This document shows, in pieces, positions 1 through 9,355 of a stretch of DNA of 64,000 nt (position 1 is its first letter; every line of letters begins with the position of its first letter). The stretch lies in assembly GCF_001548395.1 (NCBI RefSeq), contig NZ_AP017367.1:1773001-1837000 (forward strand). The letters run 5' to 3'. Made by a program: the position numbers and the translations under genes. The notes beneath the pieces are model-generated. The model searched no databases. It was not told the DNA's origin and saw nothing but the letters and a program-made list of their open reading frames with translations. The DNA comes from Leptolyngbya sp. O-77. GTDB lineage: Bacteria > Cyanobacteriota > Cyanobacteriia > Elainellales > Elainellaceae.

Positions 1-617
1 GGGAACTGGCTTGACAAATGTTTGGAGATCAAAATCTTGAGGGTCAAGATGGTTGAGGAATGAGTTTGGTTGAATCATTAGGATCAATACGCTACGTCAC
101 ACCACAGTTACAGAATGCGTTCAGGAATGCTTTTAAGAATGCGTTCTGCACGCAAGGCGCTGAAATTGCAAACCGCTGAAAAGCATTTCATAACCATTCA
201 TATTGGAACGCTGCTAGACGGATATACGAACTGAAACGACATTCCAGCGCACCCGAAACGAGATTACGCCCGGTCAAAACTAAATCAATCGCGCAATCGC
301 GATCAAAAGCAGCCCTCGGAACAGCAAAGTCAAGAAAACAGCAAAGCGCCCATTGGTGATGACCTCTGGGTGCGCCGGTATGTTTCAACCTTAAATATTT
401 GCTGCGAAGCTTGCAGCAGTCTAGAAAACAAGACTGCGAAACTTAACCATAAAAATACCAGCTTATGAAAAAGTATTCGAGGGCGATCGCTATACTCTTG
501 AGACTCTTGAGCTTTACTCCATCTGTATATTTCACATGCAAATCGTCTGCTGATCAGCATTGAGGGCGATATCTTATTTTGAGGCGGTCAGATGAGTCCA
601 TCAAAATGGAGTTTCGT
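1..617. other. intergenic, no gene recognised
   Basis: No open frame here resembles a protein and none has a convincing ribosome site. The stretch holds a short direct repeat (AGAATGCGTTC twice, about positions 112-148) and one HIP1-like GCGATCGC near 484. It should contain the promoter of the downstream pterin dehydratase gene, but no clear -35/-10 pair could be assigned. Confidence 0.5.
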
Positions 618-1034
618 ATGCACAGAAATATCGAGCCACAGCGCAATTGGATAGTGAGCGCTGGGCTGGGACTGGTGCTGGCAATGGGGGCCGGATCGCG
701 GGGGGCGATCGCCCTCCCAGTCTTGCTCAGCAGCGACGAGATAGCCCGGCAAATGCAGGATCTATCTGACTGGACCCTGGCAGGACAGGAAATTTCCTGC
801 ACCTACTCGTTTGGGAATTTTGTAGAGGCGATCGCCTTTGTGAATCGCCTGGTGGGATCTGCCGAAGCCGCCGCCCACCACCCCGACCTGACGATCGCCT
901 ACAACCGCGTCACGCTGCGGCTCACCACCCACGACGCAGGCGGACTGACGGCTCTCGACTTTCGCGTTGCCCAGGCTGCTCGCGCTGCGACCAATCCTGG
1001 CGGCTCGCCGCTGACCTGTGCTGCGATGGAATAA
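618..1034 (+). CDS. 4a-hydroxytetrahydrobiopterin dehydratase (PCD/DCoH family) with N-terminal signal sequence
   Basis: Pterin-4a-carbinolamine dehydratase family, which dehydrates 4a-hydroxytetrahydropterins. The family signature is visible: a HHPD pair of histidines, then YNRV and TTHD, giving the three conserved active-site histidines. The mature part is about the usual 95-100 residues. Unusually it is preceded by a basic N-terminus, a hydrophobic stretch (WIVSAGLGLVLAMGAG) and a possible signal-peptidase site (GAIA before LP), so the enzyme is probably exported or membrane-tethered. The ATG at 618 was chosen because GGAG lies 6 bases upstream; in-frame ATG 606 and TTG 579 are alternatives. 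No phenylalanine hydroxylase gene is adjacent, so the physiological substrate is unknown. Confidence 0.85.
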   Translation: MHRNIEPQRNWIVSAGLGLVLAMGAGSRGAIALPVLLSSDEIARQMQDLSDWTLAGQEISCTYSFGNFVEAIAFVNRLVGSAEAAAHHPDLTIAYNRVTLRLTTHDAGGLTALDFRVAQAARAATNPGGSPLTCAAME

Positions 1035-1082
1035 CGTGAGTGATGCAGAGATAGGGTAACTGACTTCCACAGCCCCGCCCGC

Positions 1083-2408
1083 TTACCAGGCATCCTGCAA
1101 GCTATACAGACTAAACATCCCCCGCAGATACCACGGGCGCAGGTGGGGCAGCGGGAAGCGGCGGAGAGGCTGGCGGAAGGGGGTTGCCAGATCGGTTTCT
1201 GAAATCTTGCCGATTAGCAGATGGGCGATCGCCCGGCCGCTCCAGGTGGCAGTGGCCACGCCGTTGCCGTGATAGGCCAGCGCGTAGAAGAGCGTGGGAT
1301 CATCGGCAAGCTGCCCGACATGGGGCACGAGCGCCCTAGAGCCGCAGAGCAGCCCGCTCCAGTAGTGGGAAATTTCTACGTCGCGCCAGGCGGGAAACAT
1401 TTCGCCTAGCCTCCGCCTCATCCACTGGCGATAGCGGTCGGCTTCTGGCGGGGTGCCTCGCGTGCCGCCGCGCGTGCCCAGCAGAAATCGCCCGTCTTTC
1501 AGCAAGCGAAAGTAAAACAGCAGATTGCGCGTGTCGTAGATGGGGGTTTCGGTTTTCCAGCCCTGAGCAGCGAGTTCGGCGGCGGTCAGGGGGCGCGTGG
1601 TAATGATATTGGACATGACGGGCAGCAGGCGGCCAGACAGGGCTGGATGGAGGGGGTCTTCGGTGTAGCCGTTGGTGGCGATAATGACCCGCTGGGCCCG
1701 CAGCGTTCCCTCCGGGGTGTGCAGCCGATGCCCGCTGCCGTCGGTTTCCCAGCGCTGGACGGGGCTATGGGCAAAGAGGGCAACCGATTTCTGCTGGAGG
1801 GTGATCGCCAGCCCCCGGCTATACTTCATCGGATTCAGCCCAAACCCCACGCCAACATGCAGCGCCCCGTGCGCTTCGGGGCTGCGGTAGGCCCGCTCGG
1901 TCAGTTCCCTGGGCGACCAGAGTTCGCAGGGATAGCCCGCGATCTCGCTGAAAAACTCATAAGCAGCTTCGAGCGATCGCCATCGGTTGGGGCGATGGGC
2001 CACTTCGATCTCGCCATCACCCTGCGCGTCCAGGTCGATGCCCTCCTCTAGCGCCATCTGGCGGACGAGTTCGGTTCCGTCTCGCTGCTGATGAAAAAAG
2101 CGCCCCACTTCTTCTCGCCCAAACTGCTTCAGCAATTCGTCTCGATCGAGCCAGGTCGCCCCCACACAGCAAAAGCCACCGTTTCGCCCCGACGCGCCCC
2201 AGGCTGGAATCCCCGCCTCCAGCACACACGCCTCGACCCCGGCCCGCGCTAGGTGCAGCGCCGCCGACAGCCCCGTAATGCCGCCGCCAATGATGGCAAC
2301 CTCGCAAGTGCGATCGCCCATCAGCGCCGATCCGCTCACCGGGTCTACGGTGGTTTCCCAAAAGCTGCCCACAGGACGAGTGCGATCGTAGAGGAACGGG
2401 GTATACAT
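1083..2408 (-). CDS. FAD-dependent oxidoreductase, DAO/OrdL family
   Basis: Amino-acid or polyamine-type flavin oxidoreductase of 441 aa, a normal length for the DAO (D-amino-acid oxidase/glycine oxidase) superfamily and closest in layout to OrdL/PuuB-type enzymes. After an N-terminal extension with a YDRTRPVGSFW segment typical of OrdL proteins, the dinucleotide-binding motif reads GGGITGLSAALHLARAG with an acidic residue at the end of beta-2 (VLEAG). A SGRNGGF segment follows, the FAD-contact loop of this family, and near the C-terminus there is a YHGNGVATATWSGRAIAHL motif for the flavin. The substrate cannot be told from the sequence. It is convergent with the pterin dehydratase gene, with 48 bp between them. 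Confidence 0.85.
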   Translation of the reverse strand: MYTPFLYDRTRPVGSFWETTVDPVSGSALMGDRTCEVAIIGGGITGLSAALHLARAGVEACVLEAGIPAWGASGRNGGFCCVGATWLDRDELLKQFGREEVGRFFHQQRDGTELVRQMALEEGIDLDAQGDGEIEVAHRPNRWRSLEAAYEFFSEIAGYPCELWSPRELTERAYRSPEAHGALHVGVGFGLNPMKYSRGLAITLQQKSVALFAHSPVQRWETDGSGHRLHTPEGTLRAQRVIIATNGYTEDPLHPALSGRLLPVMSNIITTRPLTAAELAAQGWKTETPIYDTRNLLFYFRLLKDGRFLLGTRGGTRGTPPEADRYRQWMRRRLGEMFPAWRDVEISHYWSGLLCGSRALVPHVGQLADDPTLFYALAYHGNGVATATWSGRAIAHLLIGKISETDLATPFRQPLRRFPLPHLRPWYLRGMFSLYSLQDAW

Positions 2409-2878
2409 GAGCTAATGGAGTGACCAGGTGATGAGGTGACAGAGGTAACCGGAGCAACAAGGTAATAGAGTGACGGGGTTGCTTGAGTCTTATTCCCGTA
2501 CCCCAATTCCCCAAAAGCGTCCCTCCAAAAAACCTGCTATTCTTGTGGATGCTAACCCAAACCATTGTATTCGTGTGTTCCTGACAAACTGAGCGTCGGC
2601 TGCGGGGTTCCGATGAAAACTCTGTATCGAGCATTACGAAACTGGCTGGGAGCGCCCTCTCTTAGGGACGCTAGCTTGAGATTCATAGGTACTTTGCCAC
2701 GCAAGCCATCTAAACACTGCTCGATGTGGGATTTCGGCGCTCCCGTGTCAACTCACCTGCGTAGTTACCGAAATCTGATGAGTGTTGGTTACTATGGCAG
2801 GGTTTCTGGATTTTGGGCATATTTGCTTTGCTGGAAGATAGGCTGCAACGATGTCATGTGCTGAGGAGAGTCCGTGTA
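2409..2878. other. divergent intergenic region
   Basis: Lies between the minus-strand oxidoreductase and the plus-strand histidine kinase, so it should hold both promoters. Short GGTGA-rich imprecise repeats occur at 2420-2480. No convincing gene was seen; the open frames across it have no recognisable content. Confidence 0.4.
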
Positions 2879-5071
2879 GTGAGTCAAGGGAATTTGCCTC
2901 AGAATTCGCAGCCTTCGGTTTCAGCACATCCAGCCAACAAGCCTCCTCAGGGATACATCGAGCTGGAGGCGGCGCTGGATCGGGTTGAGCAGTTGCTGTT
3001 GCGACTGTCGCCAGAGCGTCTTGCTGAGGGGGAGGAGCAGCAGCAGGATCGGGGCGATCGCCCAACCAGTTCCAACGCTTCCAGTACCAAATCCTCTGGA
3101 GCCAAAGCCGCTAGCGCCAGATCCTCTCAATCAGCTAAACTCTCTCAAGCCTCTGACTTGCTGCCTGCATCGACCACCACACCACAGAATATGGACTTTG
3201 CAGACGCGCTGTTGCAGATTCGCGCCAGTTTGTCGCGCGTGCTAGATAGCTACGATCATCAGGTTGAGCAAATTCAGCAGCAGTCGGCCCAGTCGCACTC
3301 GGTCGCCAGCATCACCCAGCGAATTCGTCAGTCGCTTGATCCGGGCGAAATTTTGAACAGCACGGTGATCGAGGTGCGTCAGGCGCTCCAGGCTGACCGG
3401 GTGGTGATTCACAGCTTTGAAGACGATGCCGGGTCGGTGATTGTGGCAGAATCGGTGGTCGCGCCGTGGCCATCGCTCTTAGGAGAGCGAACCAGTCAGG
3501 CGATCGCCGAACAGCGCATTGCCTACTTTCGCCAGGGCCACTACCGGATTGTGGATGATATTGAAACGGGCGACTATTCGCCGGAACTGCTGGCCATCTT
3601 TCGCCAGCAGCAGACGCGGGCAGTATTGGTCGCGCCGATTCTGCGGGATGACCAGCTTTTGGGGCTGCTGTCGGTGCATCAGTGTTCTGGCATCCGCCAC
3701 TGGCTGCCCCACGAGGTGGATTTGCTGCGCTATCTCAGCGAACAAGTGGCGATCGCCCTCCAGCAGTCGCGGCTTTATCAACAGGCACAGCAGCTCAATG
3801 CCGACCTGGAGCAGCAGATCGTGCGCCGCGCCGAGCAGATGGAGCGCGTGCTGAAATATGAATCCATGCTGAAGCGCATCACCGACAAGGTGCGCGACTC
3901 GCTGGACGAAAGCCAGATCTTGCAAGCTGCTGTGCAGGAGCTGACCCTCGTGCTGGGGCTGGCGGGCTGCAACTCGGCGCTGTATGACCTGGAAGAAGGC
4001 ACCTCCACCATCCGCTACGAATATACCCACTCCATCCCCACGTTCTACGGTCGCGTAGCCCAGATGGACGATTCACCGGACATCTACCACCAGCTCAAGC
4101 AGGGGCTATATTTCCAGTTTTGCTCGCTCTATCCCAACCCCCAGCGGGGACGGGTGGCCATGCTGGCCTGCCCCATTTTCGTCGATGCCAACTCGTCCGA
4201 GGGTATGGAGCAGGCAGTGCTGGGAGATCTCTGGCTGATTCACCGCAAGGAGTACGTGTTTAACGAGTTTGAGATCCGCATGGTGCAACAGGTGGCAAAC
4301 CAATGTGCGATCGCCATTCGCCAGGCCCGCCTCTATCAGGCAGCCCAGGCCCAAGTCACGGAACTAGAGCGGCTCAACCAGCTCAAAGATCAGTTCCTTA
4401 GCACGGTTTCCCACGAACTCCGCACCCCCATCGCCAACGTCAAAATGGCGATCCACATGCTGAAAACCGCCCCCAGCGAAGAGAAGCAAAAACAGTATCT
4501 CAGCATCCTGGAAAGCGAACTGGCACGAGAGGAAGAACTGATCAACGACCTGCTAGACTTGCAGCGGCTAGAGGAATCCGTCTTTCCCATCACCGTCGAG
4601 CGCATCGACCTGCCCAACTGGCTGCCCGCCCTCGTGGAACCCTTCCGCACCCGCATCGCCAACTCCCAGCAAACCCTCGAAGTCTCTTGCCCCGAAGACT
4701 TGCCGCCGCTGGTGACCGACCCGACTATCCTGCGGCGTATTCTGGCGGAGCTATTGAACAATGCCTGCAAGTATACGCCCAAAGGGCTAAGCATCGCCCT
4801 AGAGGTATCGCTCCAGCCGCCTACCGAGGAAAACGGATTCACCGCTCACACGATTTTCCGGCTCCAGAATCAGGCCGAAATTCCCAAGGCCGATCTGCCC
4901 CATATCTTTGAAAAGTTCTATCGCGTCTTGCAAGTCGATCGCTACAGGCACGGCGGCACGGGGTTGGGGCTGGCGCTGGTGCAAAAGCTGGTGGAGCAAC
5001 TGGGCGGCACGATCAGCGCTGACAGCGCCGACGGCTGGACGAGCTTTACGGTCAGAATTCCGTCTCGCTAG
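2879..5071 (+). CDS. GAF-GAF sensor histidine kinase
   Basis: Soluble two-component sensor kinase of about 730 aa. From the N-terminus: a low-complexity linker rich in Ser/Ala/Gln, a phytochrome-type GAF domain (about residues 145-300), a second GAF (about 340-500), a HisKA dimerisation domain with the phospho-accepting His512 in FLSTVSHELRTPI, and an ATPase domain with the N box (ELLNNACKYTPKG) and G box (GGTGLGLALV). The first GAF resembles bilin-binding domains, but the position that carries the chromophore Cys-His in phytochromes and cyanobacteriochromes reads SPEL, so it probably binds no bilin covalently. GTG 2879 was chosen because GAGGAG lies about 10 bases upstream; the frame stays open upstream to a TTG at 2813. 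No response regulator is adjacent. Confidence 0.88.
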   Translation: MSQGNLPQNSQPSVSAHPANKPPQGYIELEAALDRVEQLLLRLSPERLAEGEEQQQDRGDRPTSSNASSTKSSGAKAASARSSQSAKLSQASDLLPASTTTPQNMDFADALLQIRASLSRVLDSYDHQVEQIQQQSAQSHSVASITQRIRQSLDPGEILNSTVIEVRQALQADRVVIHSFEDDAGSVIVAESVVAPWPSLLGERTSQAIAEQRIAYFRQGHYRIVDDIETGDYSPELLAIFRQQQTRAVLVAPILRDDQLLGLLSVHQCSGIRHWLPHEVDLLRYLSEQVAIALQQSRLYQQAQQLNADLEQQIVRRAEQMERVLKYESMLKRITDKVRDSLDESQILQAAVQELTLVLGLAGCNSALYDLEEGTSTIRYEYTHSIPTFYGRVAQMDDSPDIYHQLKQGLYFQFCSLYPNPQRGRVAMLACPIFVDANSSEGMEQAVLGDLWLIHRKEYVFNEFEIRMVQQVANQCAIAIRQARLYQAAQAQVTELERLNQLKDQFLSTVSHELRTPIANVKMAIHMLKTAPSEEKQKQYLSILESELAREEELINDLLDLQRLEESVFPITVERIDLPNWLPALVEPFRTRIANSQQTLEVSCPEDLPPLVTDPTILRRILAELLNNACKYTPKGLSIALEVSLQPPTEENGFTAHTIFRLQNQAEIPKADLPHIFEKFYRVLQVDRYRHGGTGLGLALVQKLVEQLGGTISADSADGWTSFTVRIPSR

Positions 5072-5159
5072 CAGGGCACGGCTGAGCAAACCCTAGTTGA
5101 GATTGAGAATTTCGCAGTGGAGAATTTTGCAATTGTGAATTCTGCCCGTCGAGTCGGCT

Positions 5160-6287
5160 CTACATTCCTGAAATCAACCCGGCACTGAGGCGTTGAATAG
5201 CGCGGTTGGCTACATCGCGATAGCCCAGCTTGCCGCAGAGAATTTGCCCCATCCGCTCCGTGGCAGAGGGCCGCTTGATGCCCAGCCGATAGCCCAGGCT
5301 GGGAGCGGCGTAGAACGCATTGGCCAGCCGTTTTGCCCAGATCATTTCCTGGCCCCACTCTTGTTGAATGGTGTGGGTATAGCCTTCGAGCGCTTCTAGG
5401 TTGCCGCTCAGTGCCGCATGAATTGCCTCCGCCGCCTTCACGCCCGTAAAGATCGAAGGGCGAATCCCTTCGGCTGTCATGGGATCAACCACGCAGGCAG
5501 CTTCGCCAGCCAGCAGCGCGTTTTGAGTATGCAAGATTTGGTCGCCATCCCACAGGCAAAGGGGATGCCCGTGTTGCTCGGTGGTTGCAAAATCAACATG
5601 AAATAGTCTGGAGTATTCCGTCAGGATGTGCTTGAAATCCTGTGCTTCGCCGCCCCGAAAAGCGCCAATGCCAATGGAGTAGCCGTCTGCCTTAGGAAAG
5701 TTCCAGATGTAGCCGTTTTTGACCATACCAAACTCGAAGTGGATGGTCTGGTCATCGGCAATGGGCTGGCGGGCCTCTGCCTCCAGCGCACCGCCCAGTT
5801 TCCGCTTGCGGTTGCCAAACCCCAGCCACTTTGCCATGCAGCCCTTTGCTCCGTCGGCAGCGATCAGATAGGTTCCTAGAAACGGGCCCTGCGCGGTGTT
5901 GACCTGCCAGCCGTTGCCTCGCCATTCAATACCCGATACGGCGGTACGCTCTTTGAGCGTTGCGCCCTGCTCCTGAGCTTTTTTGACCAGGAAATGGTCG
6001 AACACGTCGCGCCGCACCATCCAGATCGGCTCTAGGTTTTCAAGCTGAGCCACCACCGGATCGTCCATGTTCCAGGTGTAGCGGAGGGTGTTGACCTTGA
6101 GCGAAATCGCCGGGCTAAAGTCAAAATCAAACCACTCAGCCACCTGGGGCGACACGCCGCCGCCGCAGGGTTTGTAGCGGGGCAGGGATTCCTTTTCTAA
6201 AAGCAGCACCGAGCGATCGCGCTTTGCCAGGTGATAGGCAGCACTCGCGCCCGCAGGCCCAGCGCCCACGATGATGCAGTCATACAT
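5160..6287 (-). CDS. geranylgeranyl reductase family flavoprotein
   Basis: FAD-dependent oxidoreductase of 375 aa related to ChlP. The Rossmann motif VGAGPAGASAAYHLAK is at the N-terminus, followed by the family signature RYKPCGGGVS (PYKxCGG type) and the second FAD motif NALLAGEAACVVDPMTAEGI. Family members reduce isoprenoid double bonds of chlorophyll side chains or lipids. ChlP itself is usually slightly longer with a different C-terminus, and cyanobacteria often carry a second paralogue such as this; the substrate is therefore left open. It is convergent with the histidine kinase and reads in the same direction as frr and pyrH upstream. Confidence 0.82.
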   Translation of the reverse strand: MYDCIIVGAGPAGASAAYHLAKRDRSVLLLEKESLPRYKPCGGGVSPQVAEWFDFDFSPAISLKVNTLRYTWNMDDPVVAQLENLEPIWMVRRDVFDHFLVKKAQEQGATLKERTAVSGIEWRGNGWQVNTAQGPFLGTYLIAADGAKGCMAKWLGFGNRKRKLGGALEAEARQPIADDQTIHFEFGMVKNGYIWNFPKADGYSIGIGAFRGGEAQDFKHILTEYSRLFHVDFATTEQHGHPLCLWDGDQILHTQNALLAGEAACVVDPMTAEGIRPSIFTGVKAAEAIHAALSGNLEALEGYTHTIQQEWGQEMIWAKRLANAFYAAPSLGYRLGIKRPSATERMGQILCGKLGYRDVANRAIQRLSAGLISGM

Positions 6288-6444
6288 GAACAGGTCACTC
6301 CTGAACGCGGGTCATAACCTCAGTCTTGCAGTGCAGACTAGGGTCAAGCGCAATGACACAAACTAGACCCAATCTCGATGTACCCATCAAAACCCTGATG
6401 CAAGCTGGATGCAAATTTGACGCAAATCCAACGTAAATCTAACG

Positions 6445-6993
6445 CTAGACCGTCGTGATATCGGTTTCCTTTTCTTTGAGCAGCGCGTCGATTTTGGCCA
6501 CATACTTATCAGTCAGCTTTTGGATGCTGTCTTGCAAATCCAGCGCAGTGTCTTTGGGTAGGTCGCCGTCTTTTTCTTGCTTGCGAACGCTGTCCACAGC
6601 ATCCCGCCGGATGTTGCGAATCGCTACCTTACCTTCTTCGGCGTATTTGGCGGCGATTTTTACCAATTCTTTGCGGCGATCGCTCGTCAGGGGCGGAATA
6701 TTCAGCCGCACCACAGAGCCGTCGTTATTCGGCGTTAGCCCCACATCAGACATCTGGATCGCCTTTTCAATCAGGTTCAACGTGCCCCGGTCATAGGGCT
6801 GGATCAAAATCGTGCTGGCATCCGGCGTACTGATGTTGGCCAGAGACTTTAATGGCGTGGGCGTGCCGTAATATTCCACCTGCACCTTGTCGAGGATGCT
6901 CGCATTTGCCCGCCCTGTGCGGATGGTGTTAAACGACCGCTGAGTGGCCTCAATGGTCTTCTGCATATTGCCTTCAATTTCAGCTAATTCCAC
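6445..6993 (-). CDS. frr: ribosome-recycling factor
   Basis: Ribosome-recycling factor, which with EF-G splits post-termination ribosomes. The protein contains the highly conserved [13 protein letters not shown] and the C-terminal [10 protein letters not shown] end typical of RRF. The start is taken as GTG at 6993, which gives 182 aa, the usual length, and has a perfect GGAGG 5 bases upstream; the frame stays open a further 8 codons, but those codons lie inside pyrH. The start overlaps the end of pyrH by 14 bp, the conserved pyrH-frr arrangement, and implies translational coupling. Confidence 0.97.
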   Translation of the reverse strand: MELAEIEGNMQKTIEATQRSFNTIRTGRANASILDKVQVEYYGTPTPLKSLANISTPDASTILIQPYDRGTLNLIEKAIQMSDVGLTPNNDGSVVRLNIPPLTSDRRKELVKIAAKYAEEGKVAIRNIRRDAVDSVRKQEKDGDLPKDTALDLQDSIQKLTDKYVAKIDALLKEKETDITTV

Positions 6994-7720
6994 AAGAGCC
7001 TCCAACAAGTGTGCCAATGGGTTCGCCCATCAAGGCGCGGCGAATATTGCCTTCAACCGCTAGGTTAAACACCATGATAGGGATATTGTTATCTTTGCAC
7101 AGGGCGATCGCCGTTCCATCCATCACCCGCAGGTCTTTTTCCAGCGCATAGCTGTAGGTCAGCGTTTGGAACCTGCGGGCATCGGGGTTCACCTTCGGGT
7201 CAGCATCGTAAATGCCATCCACTTTTGTCGCCTTGAACACCACCTCTGCGCTAATTTCCGCTGCTCGCAGGGCCGCCGTCGTGTCCGTCGTAAAGAAAGG
7301 ATTGCCAGACCCCGCACCAAAGATAACGACTCGCCCCTTTTCCAAATGGCGAATAGCGCGGCGGCGAATGTAGGGTTCTGCGACTTCCTGCATCTCAATC
7401 GCCGTCAGCACACGAGTTTGCACGCCCTTTCGCTCCAGCGAGTCTTGCAGCGTCATCGCGTTCATCACGGTGGCAATCATGCCGATGTAATCCGCTGTCG
7501 CCCGATCCATCCCCGCCGCTGCGCCCTTGATGCCGCGAAAAATATTGCCGCCGCCCACGACGACGGCCACTTCTACGCCCGTATCGACTACATCTTTAAT
7601 CTCTGCACAAATTGCATCCACCACTGCCGGGTCAATCCCATAGGAGAGATCGCCCATCAGTGCCTCGCCGCTCAGCTTTAGCAAAACCCGCCGATACGTG
7701 TTCCCCATAGGTCGTGACAA
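6980..7720 (-). CDS. pyrH: UMP kinase
   Basis: Uridylate kinase of the amino-acid-kinase fold, converting UMP to UDP in pyrimidine nucleotide synthesis. It begins with [15 protein letters not shown] and contains the GGGNIFRG phosphate-binding segment, the [21 protein letters not shown] loop (here [11 protein letters not shown]) and the [13 protein letters not shown] segment, all diagnostic. Length 246 aa is normal. ATG 7720 is used, though the in-frame ATG four codons later (MGNTYRR) is also possible. It forms an operon with frr. Confidence 0.97.
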   Translation of the reverse strand: MSRPMGNTYRRVLLKLSGEALMGDLSYGIDPAVVDAICAEIKDVVDTGVEVAVVVGGGNIFRGIKGAAAGMDRATADYIGMIATVMNAMTLQDSLERKGVQTRVLTAIEMQEVAEPYIRRRAIRHLEKGRVVIFGAGSGNPFFTTDTTAALRAAEISAEVVFKATKVDGIYDADPKVNPDARRFQTLTYSYALEKDLRVMDGTAIALCKDNNIPIMVFNLAVEGNIRRALMGEPIGTLVGGSCGIS

Positions 7721-7822
7721 TTCTCTAGAACTTTAAATTGTTTCCAACCCAAGATAACAGTAGACCGGAAAAATCCGTCAGCGCCAAGCGGCCGGTTTGC
7801 CACCAGCTCCAGCAGACAGATA

Positions 7823-7887
7823 GGCATCGCAAAAGGACATCGCAAAAGGGCATCGCGAAAGGGCATCGCAAAAGGGCATCGCGAAAG
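7823..7887. repeat. 13-bp tandem repeat, 5 copies
   Basis: Five consecutive 13-bp units of the form GGCATCGCRAAAG (one unit starts GA instead of GG) lie in the divergent promoter region between pyrH (start 7720) and the glutathione peroxidase gene (start 7975). Alternate copies differ at one position (A or G). It lies about 100 bp from each start codon. No function is known. Confidence 0.85.
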
Positions 7888-7974
7888 CCGCAAACCCTGC
7901 ATTCGACCCCAGGGATTTCGCTAAAATTGTTAAGTAATGTTTCAGAGTCCTCGGATTAATCCTGGGTTAACACT

Positions 7975-8466
7975 ATGACTGCCGCTTCTGCATCTATCTA
8001 CGACTTTTCAGCCACCAGCATCGACGGCAAGCCCGTATCGCTCGATGCGTTCAAAGACAAGGTGCTGTTGATTGTGAACACGGCCAGCCAGTGCGGCTTT
8101 ACGCCCCAATATCAGGGGCTTCAGTCCCTCTACAGCAAATACGCCGATCGGGGTCTGGTGGTGCTGGGCTTCCCGTGCAATCAGTTTGGACAGCAGGAAC
8201 CGGGAACAGCAGATCAAATCCAGGCGTTTTGCGAAACCCGGTTTGGGGTGTCGTTCCCGCTATTCCAAAAAGTAGACGTGAACGGCAGCAACGCCCATCC
8301 TCTGTTTCAATACCTGACGAAATCCGCCCCCGGTATCTTTGGCACGGAGGCGATTAAGTGGAATTTCACCAAGTTCTTGGTCGATCGCCAGGGCAACGTC
8401 GTGAAGCGCTACCCGCCCACCACCAAACCAGAAGATCTGGAGGCTGATATTCAGGCATTGCTGTAG
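7975..8466 (+). CDS. glutathione peroxidase family protein (Cys type)
   Basis: Thiol peroxidase of the GPx family that reduces hydrogen peroxide or lipid hydroperoxides. Peroxidatic Cys40 sits in NTASQCGFTPQY, in place of the selenocysteine of animal enzymes. The rest of the catalytic tetrad is present (Gln in FPCNQFG, Trp and Asn in KWNFTKFL). Cys86 in QAFCETRFG fits the resolving cysteine of thioredoxin-dependent GPx, so thioredoxin or NADPH-linked reduction is more likely than glutathione. At 163 aa it is the usual bacterial length. It is convergent with a redoxin gene 88 bp away, so two redox genes end in the same small interval. Confidence 0.93.
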   Translation: MTAASASIYDFSATSIDGKPVSLDAFKDKVLLIVNTASQCGFTPQYQGLQSLYSKYADRGLVVLGFPCNQFGQQEPGTADQIQAFCETRFGVSFPLFQKVDVNGSNAHPLFQYLTKSAPGIFGTEAIKWNFTKFLVDRQGNVVKRYPPTTKPEDLEADIQALL

Positions 8467-8534
8467 CGCGGTTCCTAATTTCTTAATAATGATCGGCTAA
8501 GGCAAACGATCGGCCACGGCCGACACGGGACATT

Positions 8535-8566
8535 CTCGCTATCCTTCTGTCTCGCTATCCTTCTGT
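8535..8566. repeat. 16-bp tandem duplication over a stop codon
   Basis: Two perfect copies of CTCGCTATCCTTCTGT lie head to tail. The second copy contains the stop codon (8555-8557) of the minus-strand redoxin gene and its last codons, so the duplication sits exactly at the end of that reading frame. Confidence 0.85.
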
Positions 8567-9106
8567 CGGCTGTCGCCATTTTACGGAGCAACCGATAGTG
8601 TGCGTGTGGGTGTCGGCGATCGCAGTGCCGGAGAGAATGCTGGCGATCGCCTCTTTCAAATAAGCCTTCTGAACCCCGTCAGGATTCTGCGGGCTATCGT
8701 CAATTGCCCCGTTATACCGGAGAATGCCCTCGCTATCCAGCAGGTAAATCTCCGGCGTGCGCTCTGCGCCAAACGCCTCGGCCACCTCCTGCGTCACATC
8801 GCGCAGGTAGGGAAAGTTGATCGCCTGCTCGATGGCAAAAGACTTCATCTTGTCGAAACTATCGTCGGGGTAGCGCGTGTCGTCGTTGGGATTGATGCCG
8901 ATCAACGTCACGCCCTGCCCCTGAAAGTCGTCCTGAATTTGCTTGAGGCGATCAATATACAGCCGCACATAGGGGCAGTGGTTGCACATGAAAACCACAC
9001 AAACCGCCCGATGGGATTTCAGATACCGAGCGAGATGATGCACCTCGCCATCTACACCGGGCAGTTCAAAGTCGGGCGCGTAACTACCAATCGCGGTTCC
9101 AGTCAT
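8555..9106 (-). CDS. thioredoxin family / AhpC-TSA redoxin protein
   Basis: Thioredoxin-fold protein with the motif FMCNHCPYVRLYIDRL, where CNHC takes the place of the usual CGPC active site. This is the signature of a widespread 'thioredoxin family protein' close to the AhpC/TSA and ResA-like redoxins. A cis-Pro loop (AERTPEIYLLD) and the segment RYNGAIDDSPQ are also present. The start is taken at ATG 9106 (MTGTAIGSYAPDF), where the redoxin fold begins; the frame stays open 13 codons further to 9145 and no ribosome site separates the two. Electron donor and target are unknown. Its last codons lie in a 16-bp duplication. Confidence 0.87.
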   Translation of the reverse strand: MTGTAIGSYAPDFELPGVDGEVHHLARYLKSHRAVCVVFMCNHCPYVRLYIDRLKQIQDDFQGQGVTLIGINPNDDTRYPDDSFDKMKSFAIEQAINFPYLRDVTQEVAEAFGAERTPEIYLLDSEGILRYNGAIDDSPQNPDGVQKAYLKEAIASILSGTAIADTHTHTIGCSVKWRQPTEG

Positions 9107-9355
9107 ACAGCAAGGAAATTTGCAGAGAAAATTTGCAGGAGACACTAGCCATCATACGCGAATCCTTTAGGGACGCTCATTTGCAAGATGGCCGATTATT
9201 TGCCGATGATTTGCAGCCTACTTGCTTTGTAGAGCCGACAGACTCAGGGTATGGTGACTAGGGGCAATCTGAACCACTCGACAACCCAGTTCCCTGCCGC
9301 AACCCCATTCACACAATCAACCATTTCTCAGCCCTACTCACCGAGGACGCAGGCC

